A DNA stretch of 8,259 bases from REEB470 sp032117095 (GTDB lineage Bacteria > Bacillota > Bacilli > Paenibacillales > YIM-B00363): the NCBI GenBank assembly GCA_032117095.1, contig JAULZZ010000091.1, positions 1 to 8,259 of the forward strand, written 5' to 3'. Made by a program: the position numbers and the translations under genes. Below the pieces are notes generated by a model that did no database searches, was not told where the DNA came from, and saw nothing but the letters and a program-made list of their open reading frames with translations. Shown here piece after piece: positions 1 to 5,739 of the stretch (the first letter of the stretch is position 1; the number at the start of each line of letters is the position of its first letter).

Positions 1-1
1 A

Positions 2-841
2 GCCGAGAAAATCTCACGCGAGCTGGTGTACGTGCCAGCGGGAAACATTTCGCAGGTGCCGTTGGGGACTGGAAATCATCTCACGAACGTAAATATGCCA
101 AACTTTTGGATCGGGAAAACAGAAGTGACAGGTGCATTGTGGAAAGAAGTGTACGACTGGGCGGTGACGAAAGGGTATACGTTTGGGAATCAAGGAAGTA
201 GCCTTGGTACGATGTTGCCTGTAAGTAACGTAAGTTGGTACGATGTAGTTGTCTGGACGAATGCGTATTCGGAGAAAGACAACCTTCTGCCAGTGTATCG
301 GGATACGAACGGGAACGTGTTGAAGGATGCGCATGCGCTGAAGGATGCGCATGCGCAGAACGTGCTCGCCAAAGTGGTACAAAGCAACAACAACGGGTAT
401 CGGTTTCCGACGGGGATAGAGTGGGAAATGGCAGCGAGATGGCTGGGGACGACAGCGCCGACGACAGGTTCGTTGAAAAACGCACGTATCGCCACGACAG
501 GAAAAGACGAGAAAACGTATTATTGGACGCCTGGGAACTATGCGAGTGGTGCGACAGAAAATAATGTAGCGGAAGTGGTGGCTGTGGCGTGGTACAAATC
601 GAACAGTGGAGATTCAGCGAAACAAGTCGGGGGCAAGCGCGCAAATGCATTGGGGATGTTCGACGTGAGTGGGAACGTGTGGGAGTGGCAGTTTACGTCA
701 ACGGGGGGGATAAACCGTGGGTTCCGGGGCGGCGGCTGGGCCTATGGCAACGACCCTACCGTAATAAGCCACTTCAGCAGCTTCGCCCCGAGCGGCATCT
801 ACGCGTATGTCGGCTTCCGCTTAGCGAGGACGGTCCTGTGA
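2..841 (+). CDS. FGE-sulfatase/SUMF1 (C-type-lectin fold) domain protein, 5' truncated; candidate DGR target
   Basis: The reading frame is open from base 2 to the TGA at 839-841. The GTG at 26 has no ribosome binding site and lies inside the usual domain start (LVYVPAG), so the true start is upstream of the window. Counting from the codon at 26 (271 residues), family motifs are GKTEVT (30-35), PVSNVSWYDVVVWTNAYSE (65-83), PVYRDTNGNVL (89-99), GYRFPTGIEWEMAARW (124-139), ALGMFDVSGNVWEW (208-221), RGGGW (234-238) and a terminal GFRLAR (263-268). There is not one cysteine, so the copper-binding cysteines of catalytic formylglycine-generating enzymes are absent. It is therefore more likely a ligand-binding or display scaffold than an enzyme. 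The fold is the one used by many DGR variable proteins, and spirochaete relatives share the PVYRDTNG-type insert. Cellular location is unknown because the N-terminus is missing. Confidence 0.85.
   Translation, partial: AEKISRELVYVPAGNISQVPLGTGNHLTNVNMPNFWIGKTEVTGALWKEVYDWAVTKGYTFGNQGSSLGTMLPVSNVSWYDVVVWTNAYSEKDNLLPVYRDTNGNVLKDAHALKDAHAQNVLAKVVQSNNNGYRFPTGIEWEMAARWLGTTAPTTGSLKNARIATTGKDEKTYYWTPGNYASGATENNVAEVVAVAWYKSNSGDSAKQVGGKRANALGMFDVSGNVWEWQFTSTGGINRGFRGGGWAYGNDPTVISHFSSFAPSGIYAYVGFRLARTVL
321..356 (+). repeat. Perfect 18-bp tandem duplication inside the SUMF1-domain gene
   Basis: Bases 321-338 and 339-356 are identical 18-mers (TGAAGGATGCGCATGCGC). Each contains the 10-bp palindrome GCGCATGCGC. 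The result is a doubled in-frame LKDAHA peptide at residues 99-110, just after the PVYRDTNGNV motif. The frame is preserved, and the absence of any divergence suggests a recent slippage or duplication event in a surface-loop insert of the domain. Confidence 0.9.
728..820 (+). other. Candidate DGR variable region (VR) at the 3' end of the SUMF1-domain gene
   Basis: Codons 235-265 (RGGGW through GFR) differ sharply from the rest of the gene. All 6 glycines here use GGC, but only 1 of 25 glycines in the preceding 234 codons does. All 4 serines use AGC, which is rare upstream. 23 of 31 codons end in C. In the positions that vary in DGR proteins (239-243, 248-254, 256-261), 17 of 18 codons end in C or T, as expected if AAC/AAT codons of a template had been changed only at their adenines: GCC, TAT, GGC, AAC, GAC, AGC, CAC, TTC, ATC, TAC. 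The interspersed residues P244, T245, V246, P255 and V262-R265 fit fixed positions. That DGRs mutate adenines in the C-terminal lectin-fold region is established; applying it here is inference. No template repeat or reverse transcriptase lies in the window. Simple gene conversion from a paralogue is an alternative. Confidence 0.5.
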
Positions 842-870
842 CCTTTTGTATTCTTACCTTTTTACCTTTT
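841..870 (+). repeat. ACCTTTT pyrimidine repeat tract directly after the SUMF1-domain gene
   Basis: ACCTTTT occurs at 841-847, 856-862 and 864-870, starting on the last base of the stop codon. The tract lacks an upstream GC-rich stem, so it is not a classic terminator. Its position immediately 3' of the candidate variable region makes it a possible part of a DGR homing or initiation signal, but that is inference. Confidence 0.5.
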
Positions 871-911
871 GCATGTTTTAGTAGTTGAACTTGTATGTGG
901 AGTAAAGGGTT

Positions 912-940
912 TCCTATGAAACACAGCGTGTTTCGTAGGA
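912..940. other. 13-bp inverted repeat with 3-base loop (hairpin/cruciform)
   Basis: TCCTATGAAACAC (912-924) and GTGTTTCGTAGGA (928-940) pair across loop AGC with one T-G mismatch (wobble in RNA). Neither strand has a T-run after the stem, so it is a poor intrinsic terminator. It lies about 90 bases after the candidate variable region. DGRs such as that of Bordetella phage BPP-1 need a hairpin/cruciform downstream of their VR, though usually closer. It could instead be an mRNA-stabilising stem. Confidence 0.65.
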
Positions 941-992
941 GGGGGTATAAAAAGATCATCCACAAAAGAGTCCGCCACGTGACAGCGTAGGA

Positions 993-1172
993 ATGGGCCC
1001 TTGGGTGTACGATGAATACGTTGCACTAAAAACCAAAGATCTCTTCCAAGGCACAGCACAATACGAACCATCAAAAATACGCAAGAAACTTCCTGTGTTG
1101 CGTGATGCACACGCAGGAGTTTTTTTTCGATTTTTCCCTGTTGTATCCAACGTCAACAGGTTAAGCGGATGA
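993..1172 (+). CDS. Possible 59-residue ORF, unrecognised
   Basis: ATG at 993 opens a frame to TGA at 1170-1172; the frame is open from 951. The product begins MGPWVYDEYVALKTKDLF and is fairly charged in its first two thirds, then hydrophobic. The only upstream Shine-Dalgarno-like bases (TAGGA) abut the start with no spacer. The frame runs through the strong terminator at 1086-1127 and into one arm of an inverted repeat. I do not recognise it. It is more likely chance or a gene remnant than an expressed gene. Confidence 0.15.
   Translation: MGPWVYDEYVALKTKDLFQGTAQYEPSKIRKKLPVLRDAHAGVFFRFFPVVSNVNRLSG
1086..1127 (+). terminator. Rho-independent terminator, plus strand
   Basis: CCTGTGT (1092-1098) pairs with ACGCAGG (1111-1117). 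The stem extends outward through AAAC/GTTT with one bulged T, and is followed by eight T residues (1120-1127). It probably ends transcripts of the SUMF1-domain gene after a ~245-base 3' untranslated stretch that includes the hairpin at 912-940. Confidence 0.75.
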
Positions 1173-1285
1173 TCTCGGAGGTGGATGAATCAGTGAGAAA
1201 CCGATTTTTCTCAAGATATCAAGATTTTTTAGATTTTCTTTTATTTTCAATATTTTCAGGGAAGCTCTTAACCTGTTGACATTGG
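1147..1285. repeat. 19-bp inverted repeat pair enclosing ~100 bp of AT-rich DNA (MITE-like)
   Basis: CCAACGTCAACAGGTTAAG (1147-1165) is the reverse complement, with one mismatch, of CTTAACCTGTTGACATTGG (1267-1285). The enclosed ~100 bases are AT-rich and hold no gene, only a small TGAGAAA/TTTCTCA hairpin (1194-1213). The size and terminal repeats fit a miniature non-autonomous element. No target-site duplication was identified, so a paired protein-binding site is also possible. Confidence 0.5.
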
Positions 1286-1328
1286 TTTCGTATCAACGGG
1301 CATTTTCATACTCATACTCATACGAAAC
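1285..1328. repeat. Inverted GTTTCGTAT / ATACGAAAC motif pair
   Basis: GTTTCGTAT at 1285-1293 is matched perfectly by ATACGAAAC at 1320-1328, with a CATACTCATACTC microsatellite between them. The motif recurs at 1416-1424 as GTTTCGTATC, and its first eight bases occur in the right arm of the hairpin at 912-940. The clustering suggests a binding site or relics of related repeats. Confidence 0.5.
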
Positions 1329-1419
1329 ACTAATTGAATACAGGAATCCGATTGGTTAAAAATTACTGTGCTTTCTCGTAAAAGGAATCGCTCTACATGG
1401 ATGTTTTTAATCCGTGTTT
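1326..1419 (+). repeat. Dispersed ~95-bp repeat, copy A (inverted partner at 3831-3926)
   Basis: Bases 1326-1419 align by hand with the reverse complement of 3831-3926 with about 16 differences in 97 columns. The best core is GGTTAAAAATTACTGTG followed by TTTCTCGTAAAA. The two copies bracket the PBP gene. This copy lies 3' of the PBP stop codon and holds no gene. No transposase is present nearby. Confidence 0.8.
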
Positions 1420-1506
1420 CGTATCCGTCTGTGTAGTTTGTTCGTCAACGTTTTCCTAGGAAAGATGCCCAATGCGTTTTGTGTGTTCCGTAGATAACCT
1501 GCGTGA

Positions 1507-3564
1507 CTACTTCGAGCTCCTTGGTCCCTTCCACTTAAATCCGACATGTGTATCGTACGCTTCCATGATTTTTGCTGCAATGGGAGCCGCCCCCCATCCA
1601 CCGTACCCTCCCCATGGCACGACGACGGCGACGGCGAGTTTTGGCTGCTCTGCTGGAGCAAAAGCCACAAATACAGCGTTTTCAATTTTCCCAGCAGCGG
1701 TGTCTTGTTGGGAAGTTCCTGTTTTAGAAGCGACGGAGAAAGGGAGTTTCCCAAACCACCGTTGCAACGTACTCGTCTGTGTCACGTCGCGCATGCCACG
1801 ATGAACAGTGTCCCAATATGCCGATGAAAACGTCATCGTTTCAAGTGTTGTTGGGGTAGGAACGTCCATGACCTTCCCTTCAAAATCTGTAATTTTAGAC
1901 AAAAACTGTGGCTTCATGCGTTTCCCCTTGCTCGCTATGGTGGCGACGTATTGGGTCAACTGCAGCGTCGTATACCGGGCTTGTTGCCCAAACGATGCCA
2001 TGGCAATGCCGTTTTGGACACTTCCACGTGATTTCCCGCGGTAATCGACGACGCCTGCACTTTCCACAGGCAAGCCACTCCCCGTCGGTACGCCCAAACC
2101 AAACTGTTTCATGTAGCGATCCCACACATCGATGACGTTCTCCGATTCTCCCCCGTATTTGTCATACAGGCGCAATCCGACCATTTCTACCATGAACGTA
2201 TTGGAAGAATATTTGATCGCTTCTTCGGCATCGATGCGTCCGTGCGCTTTTTTTTGGGCGTTGCTGACCGTCGTGGCGTTGTTTCGTCCGTACGATACCC
2301 GTCCTTTGTCGACATACGTCGTCGTTGGGGTATACAACCGCTCATGCAAACCGATGAGTACTGTCAACGGTTTGATCGTGGAGCCAAGGGGGACGATCGA
2401 AGAGGGATGGCGGGCTCGCTCCTTTGCATTGAGGACATTCGGATATACGGTTTTGATGGTGCCATTTTGGTAATACGGTTGGATGGCGGCGTACCCTTTT
2501 GTCGAAATTCCTCCCGACCAAACGTTCGAGTCATAGTCGGGCATCGAGGCCATCGCTACAACATTCCCTGTATCTACTTCCATGGCAACGGCAAACCCCA
2601 TTTTGGCATTCGCCCCCATGGCGGGATATTTTAACGATTTGGCTTGTGGACTTTTCATATACGCCAGCTGATCGACGATCGCTTGCTCCGTGACGAGTTG
2701 CACGTCTTTGTCGATCGTCAAGTACAAGTTGTCCCCCTTTTTTGGGGATGTCACCTCAACCGTCCCAATAATTTGATCGCGACTGTTGACGGGGTACTTG
2801 CGTTCGCCTGCTTTGCCCCGCAACACGTCTTGATACATAAATTCAATGCCATCAAAGCCGACGTCCTCTGATAAAAGGTAGTCTCGTGTTTTCGACTTGT
2901 CTTGGTAAAATGCCAAATAGTTTGCCCGCTGATTTTTTGCCACACTAAACGGTTTTAAGTAACCGATGAGCTGGACGGCGATCGTGTTCGTATCGTAATG
3001 ACGCACACTTTCTTCCACGACTTCGATGCCGGGAAATTGTTCGGGGTGGGACAACACGTAGGCAATTTCGCGGGAGGTGAGTCCTGTTTTGATGCGTCGC
3101 GGGGAGTACATGAGGTGGAACATGTCTTTGGGTTTTCCGTACACGTCGGTGCCCACATCGAGGGAATCGAACACTTCTGCCATCGTCTGTGTAGGCTGGT
3201 ACTTGTCCCCATACTCGAGGAATACGTTGGCTAAGCGCGCGGCCAGCTGTTGATGGTCTTGTAGTTTTTTTCCTGGTTCGATCCGATAATACAGGGATTG
3301 TGCAGACGTGGAGTAGGCGATAGGATAACCGTTACGGTCATAAATATTGCCCCGAATGGGAGGGATGTACACCGTACGTGTTGCTTGGGAATATTCTTCG
3401 GCGGTGAGCGAGTCGCCTTCAACAAACTGGATGTATGCGAGACGTACGATCAAGATCGAAAAGCACAAAAATATGACAAAAAACAGCGTGTGTATGCGAT
3501 ACTGTACGGTTCGTTCGTCGCGATGTTCGCGCTCTTCATGGGGCGTGTTTGGTTGTCGAGGCAT
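1507..3564 (-). CDS. Class B penicillin-binding protein (PbpA/PbpH-like peptidoglycan transpeptidase)
   Basis: D,D-transpeptidase that cross-links peptidoglycan outside the membrane. The product has 685 residues, close to the ~700 of Bacillus PbpA/PbpH. A charged cytoplasmic tail precedes one membrane segment (about 24-47, LFFVIFLCFSILIVRLAYIQF). Then follow the class B dimerisation domain with RGNIYDRNG (71-79) and the C-terminal transpeptidase domain with all three active-site motifs: STIK (395-398, nucleophile Ser395), SSN (453-455) and KTGT (614-617). There is no glycosyltransferase domain. The ATG at 3564 follows a GGGGGA stretch by six bases. The open frame continues to a TTG at 3660, but that extension lacks a ribosome binding site, and most of it (3603-3660) is intergenic repeat DNA also found upstream of ctaB, so it is not coding. 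By family it probably acts in cell elongation or shape with SEDS proteins, none of which is encoded here. The MFS gene upstream is divergent, so this is probably a single-gene unit. No clear terminator was seen after 1507. Confidence 0.93.
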   Translation of the reverse strand: MPRQPNTPHEEREHRDERTVQYRIHTLFFVIFLCFSILIVRLAYIQFVEGDSLTAEEYSQATRTVYIPPIRGNIYDRNGYPIAYSTSAQSLYYRIEPGKKLQDHQQLAARLANVFLEYGDKYQPTQTMAEVFDSLDVGTDVYGKPKDMFHLMYSPRRIKTGLTSREIAYVLSHPEQFPGIEVVEESVRHYDTNTIAVQLIGYLKPFSVAKNQRANYLAFYQDKSKTRDYLLSEDVGFDGIEFMYQDVLRGKAGERKYPVNSRDQIIGTVEVTSPKKGDNLYLTIDKDVQLVTEQAIVDQLAYMKSPQAKSLKYPAMGANAKMGFAVAMEVDTGNVVAMASMPDYDSNVWSGGISTKGYAAIQPYYQNGTIKTVYPNVLNAKERARHPSSIVPLGSTIKPLTVLIGLHERLYTPTTTYVDKGRVSYGRNNATTVSNAQKKAHGRIDAEEAIKYSSNTFMVEMVGLRLYDKYGGESENVIDVWDRYMKQFGLGVPTGSGLPVESAGVVDYRGKSRGSVQNGIAMASFGQQARYTTLQLTQYVATIASKGKRMKPQFLSKITDFEGKVMDVPTPTTLETMTFSSAYWDTVHRGMRDVTQTSTLQRWFGKLPFSVASKTGTSQQDTAAGKIENAVFVAFAPAEQPKLAVAVVVPWGGYGGWGAAPIAAKIMEAYDTHVGFKWKGPRSSK

Positions 3565-3602
3565 CGCATGTCCCCCATCCCCTGCCAAATTGTCGTCTAT
3601 CC

Positions 3603-3691
3603 TTATACGAATGCCTGATTGAACCCCTCGTACAGCGGACTGCCGTTTGTGGGAAAGCAAAAGACGTTTTGACCGATCGGTATAAGTGTAT
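3603..3691 (+). repeat. Dispersed ~75-90-bp repeat, copy C1 (direct partner at 6847-6919)
   Basis: Bases 3615-3691 align by hand at roughly 75% with 6847-6919. The best core is GGGAAAGCAAAAGACGTTTT here against GGGAAAGCAAAGGCGTTTT there; weaker similarity reaches back to about 3603. It lies just upstream of the PBP start, as the partner lies upstream of ctaB, in the same orientation to both genes. It could be a shared upstream regulatory element or a relic of a dispersed repeat. Confidence 0.65.
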
Positions 3692-3830
3692 TAAACCACG
3701 GATTCGTATGGTGTGCTAGCATAATGCACGGTGGACTTCCATACAAGTAGTACAACGGTGTGCGTCATCCCACGATTTCGGCAGGGTACTGTTGTGCCAG
3801 AAGGGGCCAACGCCAGTCCGTGCTACTACT

Positions 3831-3926
3831 AAACACTGACTAAAAACATTCCATACAAAGGACTCCGTTTTACGAGAAATCACAGTAATTTTTAACCGAA
3901 TAGGATTCCTATATTCAATCAGTGTT
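3831..3926 (-). repeat. Dispersed ~95-bp repeat, copy B (inverted partner at 1326-1419)
   Basis: The reverse complement of this segment matches 1326-1419 at about 83% by hand alignment. It ends seven bases before the MFS ribosome binding site, so the MFS transcript or its promoter must lie within or overlap the repeat. The stretch 3692-3830 between the two repeat copies holds no gene. It contains only short inverted pairs such as GTATGG (3706-3711) and CCATAC (3739-3744). Confidence 0.8.
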
Positions 3927-3947
3927 AAGTATAAGGAGGCTCCCCCT

Positions 3948-5114
3948 GTGACACAAGTGCTAGCACTGTACACGTTGATCTTCATTGCGATCTTTGATTT
4001 GCACGCCCAATACCCGATGCTTAGTCCTTTTGCGCTCTCGCTTGGGGCGACACCGACGTGGATCGGTTGGATTATGGGCATCTACTCGCTTACGCATATC
4101 CCTGGGCATTGGGTGGCGGGGCAGGCGATTGATCGATACGGAGGGAAACGTTTTATTGTGGGCAGTTTGTGCGTGGCAGGGTTGCTACTCGTCGCCCAAT
4201 CGTATGCGCAGTCGCCTTGGCAACTGCTGCTGATTCGTGCGTGTAGCGGGGTAGTGTTGGCGTTCTTAACGCCAGCTTGCCTTGCCATGATCGCCAAACT
4301 GGCAAAAAATGATACGCATCAAAGCGCACTCATGTCTGGGCACGGCTTTATTCATACGGTCGCTTCGGTCGGTTCGCCCGTCGTTGGCGCATGGTTGGTC
4401 AATCGCATGGGATTTGCCCCCGCATTCTTGTCACTGGGCATCGGCTTGGTCGCGTCCGCTCTTGTGGCAATGCGTTTTATTCAGGAACCGTCTCCGGCAT
4501 GCGCGGAAGGGGATCGGGCAAAACGGCGTACTTTTTCCCGCCATCCACGATTATCGTCCGACGATGCCCCCAGCGGCATTCCCTTACTGTTTTATGCGGT
4601 CCCCCTTGTTTGTGCATGTGCGCAAAGTATCGTGTATTTCGAAATTCCGTTGTTGATGGCGCACGCCTCTCTGATGTCTCAGGGGGTATTGTTCGCCATC
4701 ATCAGTGCAGGGGCACTCCTCGCACTCTGTATTGTCGTACTGCACCGCATACAACCGATCGTGCGCATTGCCAGCGGTACCGTCGTATTCGCATTGTTGT
4801 TGTTTAGTATGAGTCAACCGTGGGGATGGTCCCTCCCTGTCACGTTGTTTTTGATCGGCATTACGAAAGGCGTCATCTTTCCTGCTCTGGCAGCAGCGCT
4901 CGCCATGGGGGCGAAAGCGAACACCTTTGGGCGTGCTTTTTCGATGTTGGCGATTGCCTACTCGATCGGCTCGTTCATCGGCCCCCTCCTTGCCGGTCAA
5001 CTGCGCCATATCATCTCCCCGTTTTTCCTTGCCTCCCTGCTGTTACTCGGCGGTTGTGCGCTCCTCGTTGCGCCTATTATTCCTCCAAAATACGCAAAAC
5101 ATCTGTCGCGATAA
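3948..5114 (+). CDS. Major facilitator superfamily (MFS) transporter
   Basis: Twelve-helix-type secondary transporter of 388 residues, a usual MFS length, in the cytoplasmic membrane. The GTG start is preceded by AAGGAGG (3933-3939) with an 8-base spacer. The signature motif between helices 2 and 3 is present as GQAIDRYGGKRF (58-69, with Asp62, Arg63, Lys67 and Arg68). Hydrophobic helices continue to about residue 179. A charged cytoplasmic loop follows (about 180-210, rich in Arg, Lys and Asp), then the second helix bundle (about 211-382). The ending PPKYAKHLSR is a short basic tail. The substrate cannot be told from sequence; drug or small-metabolite efflux is a common role for this class. 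It is transcribed away from the PBP gene and convergent with sco, overlapping it by 38 bases. No helper or regulator gene adjoins it. Confidence 0.88.
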   Translation: MTQVLALYTLIFIAIFDLHAQYPMLSPFALSLGATPTWIGWIMGIYSLTHIPGHWVAGQAIDRYGGKRFIVGSLCVAGLLLVAQSYAQSPWQLLLIRACSGVVLAFLTPACLAMIAKLAKNDTHQSALMSGHGFIHTVASVGSPVVGAWLVNRMGFAPAFLSLGIGLVASALVAMRFIQEPSPACAEGDRAKRRTFSRHPRLSSDDAPSGIPLLFYAVPLVCACAQSIVYFEIPLLMAHASLMSQGVLFAIISAGALLALCIVVLHRIQPIVRIASGTVVFALLLFSMSQPWGWSLPVTLFLIGITKGVIFPALAAALAMGAKANTFGRAFSMLAIAYSIGSFIGPLLAGQLRHIISPFFLASLLLLGGCALLVAPIIPPKYAKHLSR

Positions 5115-5691
5115 GCGTATCGTCCAACTGATCGCCATTGTATCGTTTGCGAATGTTCTGGTCGGCATCGAGGAGCAACACCGTATTGGCGTGCAAAAAA
5201 GCGTCTGTTTTCGCGTCTTTGGCGATCGCCACCCCGAACGTTTCCCCGATGCGTTTGACCTCTGCCTCCTCCCCTCTTAAAAAACGCCATCCCGTCGCAT
5301 CGACACCGAAACGGGACGTGTAGGCGTTCAAAGCTGGTACCGTGTCACGCAATGGATCGATCGTCACTTGTAGGAACATCACTTTCGTCCCAAATACAGC
5401 CGCAGTTTTTAATTTTTGTTGGACGTTCGCTAGCATCTGTGTCGTCACCGGACATACGTCGGGGCAACTGGCGAAAAAAAAGTATACCAACCGCACTTTG
5501 CCAGCGGTATTCGTTAAGGACACAGGCTGTCCTTGCAAATCTGTGAGCGTAAAATCTGTCGCTGTGCCTAAGATGGGGAATGATGATTCCGTCGGACGGT
5601 CGCTATATACATAGAGGATCAAGGCGACCAACACCGCAGAAATGCTCATCATGACTACGCGATAAAGCGGAAACTTCTGTTTTTCATTCAT
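5077..5691 (-). CDS. sco: SCO1/SenC family copper chaperone for cytochrome c oxidase assembly
   Basis: Membrane-anchored thioredoxin-fold protein that helps load copper into the CuA site of cytochrome oxidase subunit II on the outer face of the membrane. The 204 residues start with a basic tail and one membrane segment (about 11-29). The copper ligands are all visible: Cys76 and Cys80 in the CPDVC motif of FFFASCPDVCP, and His167 in AFLHANTVLLLD. The family's TIDPLRDT segment lies at 110-117. There is no lipobox, so anchoring is by the N-terminal helix. ATG at 5691 follows AGGAGG (5700-5705) with an 8-base spacer. It lies 48 bases downstream of ctaB on the same strand, so the two are probably co-transcribed. 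Its last 11 codons and stop overlap the 3' end of the MFS gene on the other strand. No terminator was seen at its end. Confidence 0.95.
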   Translation of the reverse strand: MNEKQKFPLYRVVMMSISAVLVALILYVYSDRPTESSFPILGTATDFTLTDLQGQPVSLTNTAGKVRLVYFFFASCPDVCPVTTQMLANVQQKLKTAAVFGTKVMFLQVTIDPLRDTVPALNAYTSRFGVDATGWRFLRGEEAEVKRIGETFGVAIAKDAKTDAFLHANTVLLLDADQNIRKRYNGDQLDDTLIATDVLRILEE

Positions 5692-5739
5692 CCATGAAAC
5701 CTCCTATCTTAATTTATTTTCTGCCCATCTCCTCTCACC

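Noticed and set aside
81..650. 189-codon minus-strand open frame opposite the SUMF1-domain gene
   Set aside because: No family motifs; low-complexity Ser/Leu/His composition typical of the complement of a GC-biased gene.
1194..1220. Intrinsic terminator at the TGAGAAA/TTTCTCA hairpin
   Set aside because: The 7-bp stem is AT-rich and weak, and the T-rich DNA after it is not directly adjacent to the stem.
842..1506. DGR template repeat or CRISPR array in the intergenic region
   Set aside because: No A-rich near-copy of 728-820 and no regularly spaced direct repeats with spacers were found; the repeats here are inverted or irregular.
1436..1506. Terminator downstream of the PBP gene
   Set aside because: Only a short TTTCCTAGGAAA palindrome (around 1451-1462) is present, without a proper stem-loop or T-run.
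3567..3660. N-terminal extension of the PBP to a TTG at 3660
   Set aside because: No ribosome binding site, a highly basic atypical peptide, and most of the DNA (3603-3660) is intergenic repeat also found upstream of ctaB. ATG 3564 has a GGGGGA stretch at the right distance.
3716..4081. 121-codon minus-strand open frame across the MFS start
   Set aside because: It lies over intergenic repeat B and antisense to the MFS N-terminus, with no recognisable domain.
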